Notes: a model not told the origin generated them from the sequence alone. A stretch of 64,000 bases of DNA from Methylophilales bacterium HTCC2181 (GCA_000168995.1 AAUX01000001.1:248001-312000), one strand, 5' to 3'; counted from the stretch's first letter, positions 51,616-62,895 are shown. Numbers and translations: made by a program.

Positions 51616-52739
51616 AGCGACTCTCCTTTGTTGTCAATCAAGCCATTATTAATCGGCAGGATAATAGAAAATACTGTATGTCCAGGCTCGCTAACCAAGC
51701 TAATCATTCCTTGATGTAGTGATATTAGATTTTGTGCTAACGATAGACCTAAGCCAGTGCCCTCTTCATTTCCTGAAACCAGAGGATAAAAAATAGTATC
51801 TTTTATTGGTTCTGGGACCCCAGGCCCGTTATCTACTATATCAATTCGTATTGCTACTGAATGCTTCTTTTTATTAAAAACAATTTGGCTTTCTGACCGA
51901 GTAATCACTTTTAGTGAAGGGCTTTCTGTGGTGTTTTGCTTCCACAATACCTGCATTGCATTGCGACAAATATTTAATAGGGCTTGTATTAATTTTTCTC
52001 GATCGCCTACAAATTCGGGGAGGCTGATGTCGTAATCTCTGATAAACTCGATCTGTGAGCCAAACTCTGACACGATAAGGCTTCTCACCCGCTCAATTAC
52101 CTCATGTATATTTGTTCTTTCATACACAGGCAATTGGTGTGGGGTCAGTAACTTGCTCATGAGGTTCTGCAATCGGTCTGCTTCAGAAATGATAATCTCG
52201 GTATATTCCTTGAGACTTTTTGACACCAGCTCTTTTTCTAGAAGCTGGGCTGCCCCACGCAAACCGCCAAGAGGATTTCTTATTTCATGGGCAAGATTTC
52301 TAAGAAGGTCAGCATTGGCTTGTTGCTGAATAAACATTCTTTCTTCTTTTGCTATACGAAGATGCTGGTCCATTTGTATCATTTCAATTAAACAATTATC
52401 AGTGTTGCTTATCCATGAGACGGTAAATGTCACACATAAGGTTTTATTTTGCTTTGATCGAATAAATACTTCATTTTCCCTAAAAGCACTTTGCGATTTT
52501 TTTGCACTAAGTGCAGCACGCTTAAAGAGATCAAATTCCTCAAAGAACAAACTCGTCAATTGTCCGCAAGCCTGATCATGGCTTATTTCTAACATAACCT
52601 CAGCGCTCGGATTTATATAGTCAATATAAAATTCTTCACTGCAAATGATGACCGCTGCCGTTAGATGCTCTAAACCTTCAAATTTTGGTAATATTTTAGG
52701 TGGTGACATTTTTTTTATACCATTACAATTGAGATGCAT
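51612..52739 (-). CDS. ntrB: Nitrogen regulation sensor kinase NtrB (GlnL)
   Basis: Cytosolic histidine kinase/phosphatase that controls NtrC and is itself governed by PII. It has 375 residues. A PAS domain covers about 20-120; the phospho-acceptor H-box is NLAHEIRNPLGGLRGAAQLL; N-box LLNICRNAMQ, G1 DNGPGVP and G2 GTGLGLSLAQNL are intact, so the kinase looks active. ATG 52739 has GAGG 8 bases before it and is preferred over ATG 52709. It follows glnA after a 114-base gap that contains a hairpin. Confidence 0.95.
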   Translation of the reverse strand: MHLNCNGIKKMSPPKILPKFEGLEHLTAAVIICSEEFYIDYINPSAEVMLEISHDQACGQLTSLFFEEFDLFKRAALSAKKSQSAFRENEVFIRSKQNKTLCVTFTVSWISNTDNCLIEMIQMDQHLRIAKEERMFIQQQANADLLRNLAHEIRNPLGGLRGAAQLLEKELVSKSLKEYTEIIISEADRLQNLMSKLLTPHQLPVYERTNIHEVIERVRSLIVSEFGSQIEFIRDYDISLPEFVGDREKLIQALLNICRNAMQVLWKQNTTESPSLKVITRSESQIVFNKKKHSVAIRIDIVDNGPGVPEPIKDTIFYPLVSGNEEGTGLGLSLAQNLISLHQGMISLVSEPGHTVFSIILPINNGLIDNKGESL

Positions 52740-52825
52740 GAAGTTAGCCTCTGATTAATAAATTTGCGTCTACCAACTTCATCAAGCTTTTACATTATTT
52801 AGTATGTATAAATTTAAGAATAGGT

Positions 52826-52844
52826 GGGCTCCTAATAAGAGCCC
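52826..52844 (-). terminator. Hairpin between glnA and ntrB (partial terminator or processing site)
   Basis: GGGCTC / GAGCCC form a perfect 6-base stem around a 7-base loop, beginning 9 bases after the glnA stop. In the glnA direction it is followed by only a weak T-rich tract, so it may reduce rather than stop transcription into ntrB-ntrC, or protect the glnA mRNA end. Confidence 0.5.
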
Positions 52845-52853
52845 AGATATACT

Positions 52854-54266
52854 TTAAACGCTATAGTACATATCAAATTCAATAGGATGAGGCGTCATTC
52901 GCATGCGTGTTACTTCATCCATTTTGAGCTTAATAAAACTATCAATAAAGTCGTCGGTAAATACACCCCCTCGTGTAAGGAATTCACGATCATTATCTAA
53001 AGCCTCTAGAGCTTGATCGAGAGAATGGGCTACTTGAGGTATTTTATTTTCTTCTTCAGGCGTTAAGTCATACAGGTCACGCGTCTCAGCATCACCTGGA
53101 TGAATTTTGTTTTGAATACCATCAAGACCGGCCATCATCATGGCAGTGAAAGCTAGATAGGGATTTGCTGTTGGATCAGGGAATCGCACTTCAATTCTTC
53201 TTGCCTTGTCTGAGGATACGAAAGGGATTCTAATAGCCGCAGATCGATTCTTTGCAGAATAAGCAAGCATCACAGGGGCTTCGAATCCTGGCACTAAACG
53301 TTTATAGGAATTAGTAGATGGATTAGTAATCGCATTAAGCGCTTTACCATGTTTGATAATACCGCCAATATAAAATAACGCATCCTTACTTAAGCCTGCA
53401 TATTCCTTTCCAGCAAACATATTTTTACCATCCTTCCATATGGATTGGTGAACATGCATACCCGTTCCATTGTCGTTAAGTACCGGTTTTGGCATAAACG
53501 TCGCTGTTTTGCCAAAGTTATGTGCGGTATTGTGAACCACGTATTTAAGAATTTGTGTCCAATCGGCTCTTTCGGTCAATGAACTAAACTTAGTGCCTAT
53601 TTCATTCTGACCAGAACCTGCTACCTCATGATGATGAACTTCAACAGGCACACCCATTTCTTCAAGTGTTAAGCACATAGCTGATCTGAGGTCTTGCATA
53701 GAATCTACGGGAGGCACAGGGAAATAACCACCTTTGACCGTTGGCCTATGACCAACATTACCCCCTTCATGATCATGATTAGATTCCCACGAAGCTTCTT
53801 CGGAATTAATTTTTACGGAGGAGCCCTGCATACCTGACTGCCATGTCACTGAATCAAACACAAAAAATTCAGGCTCTGGGCCAAAATAAATAGTATCGCC
53901 TATACCTGTTTTTTTCAAATATGCTTCAGCTCTATGAGCAATAGTGCGGGGATCTCGGTCATAACCCTTGCCATCTGTAGGGTCAATAACATTGCATGTA
54001 AGGATCATTGTGGGCTCTTCCATGAAAGGGTCCATATTTGCTGTATTCGGATCTGGAATTAATAGCATGTCTGAGGCATTAATACCCTTCCAACCTGCGA
54101 TAGAAGAGCCATCAAAGGCATGACCTTCAGTAAACTTACTTTCGTCAAATGCAGATACAGGTACAGTAACGTGCTGCTCTTTACCTTTTGTGTCAGTAAA
54201 ACGAAAATCGACAAACTTAACGTTGTTACTTTTAATTTTGTTCATTACATCAGATATGCCAGCCAT
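52854..54266 (-). CDS. glnA: Glutamine synthetase type I
   Basis: ATP-dependent ammonia assimilation enzyme, dodecameric. It has 470 residues. Seen: [21 protein letters not shown], the metal and ammonia site segments GQNEIG and [30 protein letters not shown] and RIPFVSS. The adenylylation tyrosine is in [10 protein letters not shown] near residue 400, so it is of the GlnE-controlled beta type. AAGGAG lies 7 bases before the ATG. The upstream region has an NtrC-type site and a TATAAT. Confidence 0.98.
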   Translation of the reverse strand: MAGISDVMNKIKSNNVKFVDFRFTDTKGKEQHVTVPVSAFDESKFTEGHAFDGSSIAGWKGINASDMLLIPDPNTANMDPFMEEPTMILTCNVIDPTDGKGYDRDPRTIAHRAEAYLKKTGIGDTIYFGPEPEFFVFDSVTWQSGMQGSSVKINSEEASWESNHDHEGGNVGHRPTVKGGYFPVPPVDSMQDLRSAMCLTLEEMGVPVEVHHHEVAGSGQNEIGTKFSSLTERADWTQILKYVVHNTAHNFGKTATFMPKPVLNDNGTGMHVHQSIWKDGKNMFAGKEYAGLSKDALFYIGGIIKHGKALNAITNPSTNSYKRLVPGFEAPVMLAYSAKNRSAAIRIPFVSSDKARRIEVRFPDPTANPYLAFTAMMMAGLDGIQNKIHPGDAETRDLYDLTPEEENKIPQVAHSLDQALEALDNDREFLTRGGVFTDDFIDSFIKLKMDEVTRMRMTPHPIEFDMYYSV

Positions 54267-54306
54267 ACTAAAACTCCTTAAAAAAATAGATAATATTTAA
54301 ATGTTA

Positions 54307-54312
54307 ATTATA
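54307..54312 (-). promoter_or_regulatory. Probable -10 element of the glnA promoter
   Basis: A perfect TATAAT on the minus strand, 41-46 bases before the glnA ATG. The expected -35 position has no TTGACA-like sequence, as would suit an activator-dependent sigma70 promoter. No GG-N10-GC (sigma54) element occurs on this strand in the glnA upstream region. Confidence 0.5.
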
Positions 54313-54390
54313 ATAAGTCATAAGGAATGCTTATTAAATTTATCTCAAAATACATCATTTATCCTATAAAACACAACAATTTTCGGAAAT

Positions 54391-54438
54391 TGCACCAATT
54401 AAATGCTTATTTTCTATATTTACGCACTAATTTAGTGC
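54391..54438. promoter_or_regulatory. NtrC-type binding sites upstream of glnA
   Basis: The palindrome GCACTAATTTAGTGC (54424-54438) fits the NtrC form GCAC-Y-N5-R-GTGC with perfect arms. About 30 bases nearer glnA, TGCACCA (54391-54397) is a good half-site with a degenerate partner. With the proposed -10, the palindrome centres roughly 130 bases upstream of the glnA start, the distance seen for NtrC enhancers. It is also about 50 bases before aroE, which could come under the same control. Confidence 0.62.
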
Positions 54439-54487
54439 ATAAATATAAAATAATGCTTTAATTGTTAATCGACTTTATAATTCGAAT

Positions 54488-55321
54488 ATGAATAATCACA
54501 TAAAAAAATATGCCGTCGTAGGGCATCCAATCCACCATTCAAAGTCCCCAGCTATCCATCAATGTTTTGCCAAAGAGTTTGGGCTCAGTATTGCTTATGA
54601 AAAAATTGATATCAACCCTGAAGACTTTATTGAGGAAGTTCATACACTCCGGAACCAAAATTATTTAGGACTAAATGTCACCCTGCCATTTAAAGCTGAT
54701 GCATTTGCCATGTGTAACGAAGTAACTGCCACATCGAGAATGACTGGATCCGTCAATACCCTTTCTTTTAAAGGTGGCAAGATTTATGGCGACACTACTG
54801 ATGGTATAGGTATAGTAAATGACCTAATAGCAAAACGTATCGTGATTAAGGAATCTCATCTGGCTTTACTAGGTGCCGGTGGAGCATCTAATGCGGTGAT
54901 GTTTGATCTGATAAATGCTGGCCCCAAAACCATTACTCTTGTTAATCGGACAAAAACTAAAGCTGATGATATGGTAAAGAAATGGAGCAATTTTGCCAAA
55001 GAAAATAGTGTAGAACTAAAGGTGATTGAACTGCATGCTTATATTCCGCAAGGTTATAATCTGGTTATTAATGGCACTTCTTCAGCATTGATTGATGGGT
55101 CATCACCCATAGCTGATCACTTATTTCAGTCAGAAACCGTTTACTACGATATGACTTACGGCTTTGAAACCCAATTTATGCTTAACGCTAAGAATAAGGG
55201 TGCGCAATATTTCGATGGGCTGGGTATGCTTATTGGGCAAGCTGCGGCAAGCTTTACCATTTGGCATAAACTTCAACCCAATCTTAGCTTAGCAGCCAAG
55301 GCATTAGAGGTAGGATTGTAG
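54488..55321 (+). CDS. aroE: Shikimate dehydrogenase AroE
   Basis: NADPH-dependent reduction of dehydroshikimate. It has 277 residues. Substrate site [13 protein letters not shown], catalytic Lys in [11 protein letters not shown], Asp in [14 protein letters not shown], the cofactor loop [11 protein letters not shown] and NRTKTKA, and the C-terminal [14 protein letters not shown] are all present. No clear ribosome-binding site precedes the ATG. The 3' end overlaps convergent uvrA by 18 bases. Confidence 0.98.
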   Translation: MNNHIKKYAVVGHPIHHSKSPAIHQCFAKEFGLSIAYEKIDINPEDFIEEVHTLRNQNYLGLNVTLPFKADAFAMCNEVTATSRMTGSVNTLSFKGGKIYGDTTDGIGIVNDLIAKRIVIKESHLALLGAGGASNAVMFDLINAGPKTITLVNRTKTKADDMVKKWSNFAKENSVELKVIELHAYIPQGYNLVINGTSSALIDGSSPIADHLFQSETVYYDMTYGFETQFMLNAKNKGAQYFDGLGMLIGQAAASFTIWHKLQPNLSLAAKALEVGL

Positions 55322-58114
55322 GTATTTTCCAGTATAACTTTTGGGGTTTTGGCTGACTGTTTCTGGTGTACCCTCGTCGACAATACGTCCGCCACCATCC
55401 CCACCTTCAGGACCTAAATCGATCACCCAGTCTGCGGTTTTAATCACGTCAAGATTATGTTCAATCACAACTAAGGTATTACCGTTATCTCTTAATCGAT
55501 GCAACACGTTTAGCAGTAGCTGAATATCTTCAAAATGCAATCCAGTAGTCGGTTCATCTAGAATATATAAGGTTTTCCCCGTATCCCTTTTTGATAGTTC
55601 TAGGGCCAGCTTAACTCGTTGTGCTTCTCCTCCTGATAAGGTCGTTGCATTTTGGCCCAGCTGAATATAGCCTAAGCCTACCTCAAGTAAGGTTTTAAGC
55701 TTACGTTCAATAATAGGGACGGCTTGAAAAAAATCATAAGCCTGCTCTACAGTAAAGGATAAAATCTCATGGATATTCTTACCTTTATATTTAATATCTA
55801 AAGTTTCGCGATTGTAGCGATGGCCAAGACAGGTGTCGCATTGGACATAAACGTCCGGTAGGAAATGCATTTCCACCTTAATCACTCCATCCCCCTCACA
55901 GGCTTCACATCGGCCGCCTTTGACATTAAAAGAAAAGCGACCTGGACTATAACCTCGGGTTCGACTCTCTTGCACCTTGGCAAATAAGTCGCGGATCGGA
56001 GTAAATAAACCGGTATACGTAGCCGGGTTAGATCTTGGTGTTCGACCTATTGGGCTTTGGTTGACATCCACAACTTTATCAAAGAAATTCATGCCCTCCA
56101 TTGCATCATGGGCAGCAGTTTCCATACTACTTCGGTATAAAAATTTAGCTATGGCGTTGTAAAGGGTGTTATTCACTAAGGTCGATTTTCCGCTTCCTGA
56201 TACACCGGTAACGCACGTGAAGAGTCCGATAGGCAGACGAAAGTCTACCCCCTGTAAGTTATTACCCCTGGCATTTTTAATGACAAAAAAATCTTTTCCC
56301 GGCTTATGCCTTTTGGTAGGCACAGCAATTTTTTTAACCCCACTTAAATATTGCCCTGTTAATGAGTTTTCATTTGCTGCAACTTCAGTCGGAGTACCTT
56401 GCGCGGTAATGTGCCCGCCATGGATACCTGCCCCAGGACCAATATCTAACACAAAATCAGCCGCCATAATGGCATCAAGATCATGCTCCACTACAATGAC
56501 GGTATTCCCTATATCCCTTAGATGTTTAAGGGTCTCTAGCAGGCGATCATTATCCTTTTGATGTAGCCCTATAGACGGTTCATCCAGCACATATAGGACG
56601 CCTGTCAGCCCACTGCCGATTTGCGAGGCCAGCCTGATTCTCTGAGCCTCCCCCCCAGAGAGCGTATCGGCTGATCGTGAGAGTGACAAATAATCAAGCC
56701 CAACATTGATTAAGAAATGCAACCTATTTTTAATTTCTGTGACCAGTTTGCTGGCAACTTGCGCCTTATTCCCTTCCAAATTTAAGTCATGAAAAAAATT
56801 GAAAGCTTTTCTTAGTGGGAGTTCACATATGTTATGAAGGTTCATAGTATCAACTAACACATGCCGTGCCTCGGTTCGAAGTCGAGTGCCTACACAAGAG
56901 GGACAAATTTGATTGCTAAGGTATTTCGCGAGCTCGTCTCTTACCGTATTTGAGTCAGTCTCCTCATAACGCCGCTTAAAATTATTGAGTATGCCTTCAA
57001 AGCTATGCTTTCTTTTTTGTGGGGTACCAGAGCCAATAAAGTAATTAAATTCAATTTTTTCATTTTTGCTCCCATGAAGCACAATATCTTGGATTTTTTC
57101 AGGCAATGCATTGAACGGCATCTCTAGATCAAAGCCATAGTGGTCGGCTAAGCTATTAAGTATTTGATAATAAAATTGGTTACGTTTATCCCAGCCTTTA
57201 ATCGCACCTGAGGCTAACGACAGCTCAGGAAAAGCAACTACCCGACTTTGGTCAAAGAAATTTTTATGTCCTAGCCCATCACATTCTGGACAGGCACCCA
57301 TAGGGTTATTAAAAGAAAAAAGGCGCGGCTCTAATTCCGGAATACCGTAATCACAATGAGGACATGAAAACTTTGCGGAAAATAATACGTCTTCTTTTGT
57401 CTCCATGTTATGCGTAATAATTTTATTATCGGCAATCTTTAAGCCCGTTTCCACTGATTCGGTTATGCGTTGCTTGATGTCCGCACTAACTTTAATTCTA
57501 TCGACTACAACGTCAATTTGATGCTTGATATTTTTTTCTAAGGGAGGAATATCATCGATTTCGTAAATATTTCCATCAACACGTGCCCTGATGAAACCTT
57601 GAGCGCGAAGCTCATCTATGAGGTCGGCATGACTCCCCTTTCTATCATTAATCACTGGGGCTAGAATCATTAGCTTAGTGTCGTTTGGTAGACTGAGAAT
57701 CTGGTCGACCATTTGAGAAATAGTCTTGGCTTCGAGTTTTATTTTATGTTCTGGGCAATAGGGGTCTCCTGCTCTCGCGTAAAGTAGTCGTAAATAATCA
57801 TGAATTTCTGTGACTGTCCCAACGGTCGAGCGGGGGTTATGCGAGGTAGATTTTTGTTCGATAGAAATAGCAGGCGACAACCCTTCGATCAAGTCTACAT
57901 CGGGTTTATTCATCCGATCAAGAAACTGCCTTGCGTACGCTGACAATGACTCGACATACCTTCGCTGCCCTTCGGCATAAAGGGTGTCAAAGGCCAGTGA
58001 GGACTTACCAGACCCTGAAAGCCCGGTAATAACAATCAGTTTGTTTCTTGGGAGGTCAACCGAAATATTTTTTAAATTATGTGTTCGGGCTCCTTTAATC
58101 TTGAGGTATTCCAT
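55304..58114 (-). CDS. uvrA: Excinuclease ABC subunit UvrA
   Basis: Damage-recognition ATPase of nucleotide excision repair. The open frame begins at 58243, but ATG 58114 ([16 protein letters not shown]) is the family start and gives 936 residues (E. coli 940). Two ABC modules are seen with Walker [16 protein letters not shown] and [15 protein letters not shown], signature motifs [12 protein letters not shown] and [12 protein letters not shown], and zinc-finger cysteines including [19 protein letters not shown] and [18 protein letters not shown]-type text. No CTG-N10-CAG LexA box is present in the short gap to the divergent MFS gene. Confidence 0.98.
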   Translation of the reverse strand: MEYLKIKGARTHNLKNISVDLPRNKLIVITGLSGSGKSSLAFDTLYAEGQRRYVESLSAYARQFLDRMNKPDVDLIEGLSPAISIEQKSTSHNPRSTVGTVTEIHDYLRLLYARAGDPYCPEHKIKLEAKTISQMVDQILSLPNDTKLMILAPVINDRKGSHADLIDELRAQGFIRARVDGNIYEIDDIPPLEKNIKHQIDVVVDRIKVSADIKQRITESVETGLKIADNKIITHNMETKEDVLFSAKFSCPHCDYGIPELEPRLFSFNNPMGACPECDGLGHKNFFDQSRVVAFPELSLASGAIKGWDKRNQFYYQILNSLADHYGFDLEMPFNALPEKIQDIVLHGSKNEKIEFNYFIGSGTPQKRKHSFEGILNNFKRRYEETDSNTVRDELAKYLSNQICPSCVGTRLRTEARHVLVDTMNLHNICELPLRKAFNFFHDLNLEGNKAQVASKLVTEIKNRLHFLINVGLDYLSLSRSADTLSGGEAQRIRLASQIGSGLTGVLYVLDEPSIGLHQKDNDRLLETLKHLRDIGNTVIVVEHDLDAIMAADFVLDIGPGAGIHGGHITAQGTPTEVAANENSLTGQYLSGVKKIAVPTKRHKPGKDFFVIKNARGNNLQGVDFRLPIGLFTCVTGVSGSGKSTLVNNTLYNAIAKFLYRSSMETAAHDAMEGMNFFDKVVDVNQSPIGRTPRSNPATYTGLFTPIRDLFAKVQESRTRGYSPGRFSFNVKGGRCEACEGDGVIKVEMHFLPDVYVQCDTCLGHRYNRETLDIKYKGKNIHEILSFTVEQAYDFFQAVPIIERKLKTLLEVGLGYIQLGQNATTLSGGEAQRVKLALELSKRDTGKTLYILDEPTTGLHFEDIQLLLNVLHRLRDNGNTLVVIEHNLDVIKTADWVIDLGPEGGDGGGRIVDEGTPETVSQNPKSYTGKYLQSYL

Positions 58115-58193
58115 GAAGTTTCTATCTTTTTTAAGAGGCAACCTGATAATATACTGAATTATTAAATAATAAGAAACAGCCAATATTGATTTC

Positions 58194-59387
58194 ATGAGCA
58201 ATAGAGAGAAAATGTCTTCCCTAGAAATACGCACCAGCTTCATTCTTGCATCAATTTATGCCTTGAGAATGTTAGGTATGTTTCTTATACTGCCGATTTT
58301 TGCAATTTATGCATCCGGCTTAGAAGGCAATCCGACGTCCTTTCAAATAGGCCTTGCCTTAGGCATTTATGGCTTGACTCAAGCATTATTTCAAATTCCA
58401 TTTGGTATGTCATCGGATTATTTTGGACGGAAAAAAGTCATTTATTTTGGCCTGCTACTGTTTGTCATCGGCTCAATCGTTGCCGCCTTATCGTCGACGA
58501 TTGAGGGCATTATTATTGGGCGAAGTATTCAGGGCGCAGGCGCCATATCGGCAGTCTTAACAGCTTTATTGGCAGACCTTACACGAGATGAACATCGTAC
58601 GAAAGCCATGGCAATTATTGGTGGCGGTATCGGCTTAACTTTTGCGTTATCGTTGGTCATATCACCCTGGCTCAATACATTGATTGGCGTTACCGGTATT
58701 TTTCTGCTTATGGCTGTGTTATCCGTACTAGCCTTTTTTATTGTGCATTTTTTTATTAAAGAGCCAAGAAGTGAGGGGAAAAAAACACCCATCACTCAAG
58801 CAGACTTTCTTAGCCTTATTAAGGACATCCATTTAAATCGCTTAAATTTTGGCATTTTTGTTTTGCATGCGACACAAATATCGATGTTTATGATTGTTCC
58901 CATCTATTTGATTTCTCAGGGGGGCATAGATCTTAGTAGCCATTGGTACATTTATCTTCCTGTCCTCATCGTGTCTTTTTTGCTTATTATCCCGGTCATT
59001 ATTTTTTCGGAAAGGTATCATAAAAATAAGCTCACGTTTTTAGGGGCCATTTTATTCTTACTGGCGGCCCAGATAACTTTTATGGTCTTTTCTGCTACCC
59101 TCACCGGCATCATTGTTGCGCTACTGATTTATTTTGTAGGCTTTAATTTTTTAGAGGCATCACTTCCCAGTTTAGTCAGCAGAGTGGCTCCAATCAATAA
59201 AAAAGGATTGGCTTTGGGAGTGTATAATACGTCTCAATCGTTAGGTATTTTTATTGGGGGTTCGGTTGGAGGCCTCATTACTAAGTTTTACGGCTACAAC
59301 GGAAGCTTTTTATTTTGTATCATATTGATTGGAGTGTGGTTTGCATTTTCATGCCAAATGAAAGTGCCCTTAGTTAAAAAAAATTAA
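58194..59387 (+). CDS. MFS transporter (YajR-like, without C-terminal domain)
   Basis: A 397-residue, twelve-helix major facilitator. [17 protein letters not shown] at helix 1, the loop [13 protein letters not shown] and the motif [13 protein letters not shown] match the YajR/drug-H+ antiporter type. It lacks the ferredoxin-like C-terminal domain of E. coli YajR. It lies divergent from uvrA (79 bases) and upstream of ssb, a gene order common in betaproteobacteria. The substrate is unknown. Confidence 0.87.
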   Translation: MSNREKMSSLEIRTSFILASIYALRMLGMFLILPIFAIYASGLEGNPTSFQIGLALGIYGLTQALFQIPFGMSSDYFGRKKVIYFGLLLFVIGSIVAALSSTIEGIIIGRSIQGAGAISAVLTALLADLTRDEHRTKAMAIIGGGIGLTFALSLVISPWLNTLIGVTGIFLLMAVLSVLAFFIVHFFIKEPRSEGKKTPITQADFLSLIKDIHLNRLNFGIFVLHATQISMFMIVPIYLISQGGIDLSSHWYIYLPVLIVSFLLIIPVIIFSERYHKNKLTFLGAILFLLAAQITFMVFSATLTGIIVALLIYFVGFNFLEASLPSLVSRVAPINKKGLALGVYNTSQSLGIFIGGSVGGLITKFYGYNGSFLFCIILIGVWFAFSCQMKVPLVKKN

Positions 59388-59418
59388 TTTAATATAAAGT
59401 CTATTTGGGAGATTTGAT

Positions 59419-59865
59419 ATGTCAGTAAATAAAGTCATTTTAGTGGGAAGGCTTGGCCGCGATCCGGAGGCAAGGTATACCGCAAATCAACAGCCAATCT
59501 GCAGCTTTGCCGTTGCGACAAGCAGAAGGTATAAGGACAAAGAAGGGAATAATCAAGAACAAACGGAATGGCATAACATCAGCATGTTTGGAAAACTTGC
59601 TGAGATTGGTAACCAATACCTAAAAAAAGGAAGCCAGGTCTATCTAGAAGGAAGATTACAAACGAATAAGTCCGAAAAAGACGGGCAAACCAGATATTTC
59701 ACTCAAATCGTTGCGGACCAGATGACTATGCTTGGCTCTAAGGATGGTGGAGGAAGTAGTAATGATGCCGGGATGAACCAAGCTGCTCCAGCCTCATCAA
59801 GTCAACCAACAGCTGCCCCAGCAGCCTCTAGCTTCGATGAGTTCGAAGACGACATTCCTTTTTAA
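59419..59865 (+). CDS. ssb: Single-stranded DNA-binding protein
   Basis: A 148-residue SSB. The OB fold occupies about 1-108, starting [20 protein letters not shown] and including '[13 protein letters not shown]' and [13 protein letters not shown] flexible Gly/Ala/Ser/Pro linker follows, then the acidic partner-binding tip [14 protein letters not shown] lies about 7 bases before the ATG. Essential in replication, repair and recombination. Confidence 0.98.
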   Translation: MSVNKVILVGRLGRDPEARYTANQQPICSFAVATSRRYKDKEGNNQEQTEWHNISMFGKLAEIGNQYLKKGSQVYLEGRLQTNKSEKDGQTRYFTQIVADQMTMLGSKDGGGSSNDAGMNQAAPASSSQPTAAPAASSFDEFEDDIPF

Positions 59866-59881
59866 CGCAAGGAATTAAACT

Positions 59882-60112
59882 ATGGCAATGTATGAGTTTT
59901 TATGCGAAGGATGCGGTCATCGTGATGATTTAATTCGCAAGATGGATGATCCTGCGATTACTAATTGCCCGCATTGCCAACAATTGTTATTTCAAAAGCA
60001 GGTGTCGGCACCGAGATTTCAGCTATCGGGTTCGGGCTGGTATGAGACCGATTTCAAAAATACCAAAGCACCCGCTAGCCCAGAAAAAAAAGAGACCAAA
60101 AAAAATGATTAA
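59882..60112 (+). CDS. FmdB-type zinc ribbon protein
   Basis: A 76-residue regulator-like protein. Four cysteines in CEGCGH and CPHCQQ (about residues 9-12 and 30-33) form a zinc ribbon, and the text MYEFLCEGCG and RFQLSGSGWYETDF are FmdB family marks. The tail is lysine-rich. AAGGA lies 8 bases before the first ATG. It overlaps the DUF502 gene by 8 bases, in the common fmdB-DUF502-aspS cluster. Function is unknown. Confidence 0.9.
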   Translation: MAMYEFLCEGCGHRDDLIRKMDDPAITNCPHCQQLLFQKQVSAPRFQLSGSGWYETDFKNTKAPASPEKKETKKND

Positions 60113-60719
60113 GAAAAATTTTATTACCGGGTTGTTGGTGTTGATTCCCCTTATCCTCACCGTATGGGTGCTTTTCAGTCTGATTCAATTCATAGACCAA
60201 GTGGTCCTATTACTGCCTGAGCACCTAAGGCCAGAATATTTTTTTGGGGGTGAGGTATTTGGATTTGGCGTGGTATTGACATTTTTGGCAGTAATATTAA
60301 CCGGCGTGGTTGCTAATAACTTTTTTGGTAAAAAGCTTATTCAGATCTATGAGAACATACTGAATCGTGTCCCTTTTATCAAATCCGTTTACAGCAGTAT
60401 TAAGCAAGTCTCAGACACCCTACTTAAAAGCTCAGGCAAGGCTTTTAGTAAGGCCGTATTAATTGAGTTTCCGATTGAGGGAACCTATACCTTTGCTTTT
60501 ATTACGGGTGAACCTGACGCATTATTAACAAAAAAACTGAAAGGCAAGTTTGTTAATGTCTATGTCCCGACTACACCAAACCCCACCTCGGGTTATACGC
60601 TGATTGTGCCAGTGAAAAAAGTGATTGAGTTAGATATCAGCGTGGATCAAGTGCTGAAATATGTGATTTCCATGGGCGTCACTAATGACCCTAAAACGAA
60701 AAAAATTATTAAGAAATAG
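60105..60719 (+). CDS. DUF502 family membrane protein
   Basis: A 204-residue inner-membrane protein with two N-terminal helices (about 6-28 and 50-72), followed by a soluble domain. The text NFITGLLVLIPLILTVWVL, NRVPFIKSVYSSIKQVSDTL, and VYVPTTPNPTSGYTLIVP marks the DUF502 family. The open frame runs from 59946, but ATG 60105 overlaps the upstream stop as ATGATTAA and gives the usual N-terminus. The role is unknown; the gene accompanies aspS in many betaproteobacteria. Confidence 0.92.
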   Translation: MIKKNFITGLLVLIPLILTVWVLFSLIQFIDQVVLLLPEHLRPEYFFGGEVFGFGVVLTFLAVILTGVVANNFFGKKLIQIYENILNRVPFIKSVYSSIKQVSDTLLKSSGKAFSKAVLIEFPIEGTYTFAFITGEPDALLTKKLKGKFVNVYVPTTPNPTSGYTLIVPVKKVIELDISVDQVLKYVISMGVTNDPKTKKIIKK

Positions 60720-60734
60720 AAAAGAGATTAGATT

Positions 60735-62528
60735 ATGAGAACACATTATTGCGGTGAATTAAATCGAGATCACATTGATCAAGAGGTCATTTTATGTGGC
60801 TGGGCACACCGTCGCAGAGACCATGGTGGGGTAATCTTTATTGATCTAAGAGATAATAAAGGTCTCGCACAGATTGTGATCGATCCCGATACTAAAGAAG
60901 CATTCAGTACAGCTGAATCTATCCGAAACGAATATGTGCTTAAAGTTACCTGCAAGGTCAGGCTTCGACCTGAGGGTACGGTCAATAAAAACCTACCAAC
61001 CGGTGAAGTGGAAATGCTGGCATCGACGGTAGAAATATTAAATGCATCGTTAACTCCCCCTTTTATGCTGGATGATGACACGATTACCGAGTCGATTAGA
61101 CTTGAACATCGATTCATCGATCTTCGTCGCGACCAGATGCAGAAAAATATGAAGCTTAGATACGACATCTCAAAAAATATTAGGCAGTATCTGGATCATG
61201 AAAGTTTTATTGAGATTGAAACCCCCATTCTTACCCGAAGTACACCTGAGGGAGCCCGAGATTATTTGGTTCCATCACGCGTACATCATGGTGAATTTTT
61301 TGCATTACCGCAGTCTCCCCAATTATTTAAACAGATTCTGATGGTGTCAGGGTTTGATAGGTATTTCCAAATCGCTAAATGTTTTAGGGATGAGGACTTA
61401 CGTGCGGATAGGCAGCCTGAATTTACCCAAATAGATATTGAAGCCTCATTTGTAGATGAGGAAGATATCATGAGTATTGCGGAAAATATGACGCGTGAAA
61501 TGTTTAAAAAAGTCATGGACCAATCATTACCTCAGTCCTTCCCGAGGATGACTTACCAAGAGGCGATGCACCGTTTTGGTTCCGACAAGCCTGACCTGAG
61601 AGTAACACTTGAGCTCATTGAGCTAACAGAGGAAATGAAGGACGTTGACTTTAAGGTATTTTCCTCAGCAGCCAATATGGATAATGGCAGAGTGGCAGCA
61701 TTAAGGATACCCAATGGCGCCGAACTTTCGCGATCAGAAATTGATGCTTATACAGAATTTGTCAAAATATATGGAGCCAAGGGCCTAGCGTATATAAAAA
61801 TTAATGATAAAAATTTATTGAATGAAGAGGGCTTACAGAGCCCTATCGTAAAGAATATTCATGTTGACGCATTAAAAGCAATTATTGAAAAAACTTCGGC
61901 GGAAAATGGCGACCTGGTATTTTTTGGTGCCGACAAGAGAACTGTCGTGAATGAGGCACTCGGTGCATTGCGAGAAAAAATTGGCCATGATAAAAAGCAT
62001 TTAACTAATGAGCCTTGGGCGCCTGTTTGGATTGTGGACTTCCCTATGTTTGATTTTGATGAAGAGGGTAATCGATGGAATGCGCTTCATCATCCATTCA
62101 CTTCCCCTAAGGATGGCCATGAAGGTCTGCTGGAGACTGATCCAGGAAATTGTTTATCAAAAGCCTATGACATGGTCATTAATGGTTGGGAGGTGGGTGG
62201 CGGTTCCATACGTATTCATCAACAGACAGTTCAATCAAAAGTATTTAAGGCTCTCAATATTTCTGATGAAGAAGCCCGTGAAAAATTTGGGTTCTTGTTG
62301 GACGCACTTCAGTATGGGGCTCCTCCACACGGCGGTCTAGCATTTGGCCTTGATCGATTAGCTACGCTCCTAGCTGGCGCTGATTCTATTAGAGATGTCA
62401 TCGCATTCCCTAAGACACAAAAAGCGCAATGCTTGATGACACAAGCACCAAATATGGTGGATGAAAAACAGTTAAGAGAATTACATATCAAGGTAAGGCC
62501 TACGAACGCTGAAAGAAAAAATGATTAA
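60735..62528 (+). CDS. aspS: Aspartyl-tRNA synthetase, probably non-discriminating (Asp/Asn)
   Basis: Class II synthetase of 597 residues in bacterial form: OB anticodon domain 1-110, catalytic domain with the inserted GAD domain. Motif 2 lies at about [17 protein letters not shown] and motif 3 at [15 protein letters not shown]. In the anticodon domain His30 and Gly81 align with Leu30 and Lys81 of discriminating E. coli AspRS; His and Gly at these places are the form of enzymes that also charge tRNA(Asn) with Asp. With gatCAB in the window this suggests indirect Asn-tRNA synthesis. Confidence 0.97.
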   Translation: MRTHYCGELNRDHIDQEVILCGWAHRRRDHGGVIFIDLRDNKGLAQIVIDPDTKEAFSTAESIRNEYVLKVTCKVRLRPEGTVNKNLPTGEVEMLASTVEILNASLTPPFMLDDDTITESIRLEHRFIDLRRDQMQKNMKLRYDISKNIRQYLDHESFIEIETPILTRSTPEGARDYLVPSRVHHGEFFALPQSPQLFKQILMVSGFDRYFQIAKCFRDEDLRADRQPEFTQIDIEASFVDEEDIMSIAENMTREMFKKVMDQSLPQSFPRMTYQEAMHRFGSDKPDLRVTLELIELTEEMKDVDFKVFSSAANMDNGRVAALRIPNGAELSRSEIDAYTEFVKIYGAKGLAYIKINDKNLLNEEGLQSPIVKNIHVDALKAIIEKTSAENGDLVFFGADKRTVVNEALGALREKIGHDKKHLTNEPWAPVWIVDFPMFDFDEEGNRWNALHHPFTSPKDGHEGLLETDPGNCLSKAYDMVINGWEVGGGSIRIHQQTVQSKVFKALNISDEEAREKFGFLLDALQYGAPPHGGLAFGLDRLATLLAGADSIRDVIAFPKTQKAQCLMTQAPNMVDEKQLRELHIKVRPTNAERKND

Positions 62529-62895
62529 AGGTATTAATCATTTCAACTTAAGATCTGATGAAGAGACAATGCATATCTTAAAAGATTTTTATATCAATAT
62601 CGTTGGGTTAGCTCTTGGCGAGAGGCCTGCATTCGAAAGCAAAGGTTTTTGGTTGAGTGCAGATGGTAAAGATGTGTTGCATCTTAGTACCACCAAAAAT
62701 AATGAAGTAAAAGATCATCACGTTAATTCAACTTTTGATCATTTGGCATTTAGTGCTAACAATATGGCTTTTTATAAAAAAATGCTAACTGATAACAATA
62801 TTGCATATAGTTACAGAGAGGTACCGGAAATCGGAACCAAACAACTTTTTTTTAAAGACCCTGTTGGAAATGGTATTGAGTTAATATTTATTTAA
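62521..62895 (+). CDS. VOC superfamily protein
   Basis: A 124-residue vicinal-oxygen-chelate fold protein (glyoxalase/bleomycin-resistance type). Two beta-alpha-beta-beta-beta units are seen; candidate metal ligands are His7 (INHFNLR), His in FDHLAFSA and Glu in [19 protein letters not shown] is typical of the family. It overlaps aspS by 8 bases and may be in its transcript. The substrate is unknown. Confidence 0.83.
   Translation: MIKGINHFNLRSDEETMHILKDFYINIVGLALGERPAFESKGFWLSADGKDVLHLSTTKNNEVKDHHVNSTFDHLAFSANNMAFYKKMLTDNNIAYSYREVPEIGTKQLFFKDPVGNGIELIFI

Noticed and set aside
58115-58193. Possible LexA (SOS) box between uvrA and the MFS gene
   Set aside because: CTG triplets occur (for example in CTGATAATATACTGAA), but no CTG-N10-CAG is present, so SOS control is not supported from this gap.
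58115-58243. 43-residue N-terminal extension of UvrA
   Set aside because: The extension is unlike UvrA and runs through the intergenic gap into the divergent MFS start; [16 protein letters not shown] is the family start.
60779-61168. Minus-strand open frame opposite aspS
   Set aside because: It is serine-rich, has no ribosome-binding site and mirrors the conserved AspRS coding strand.
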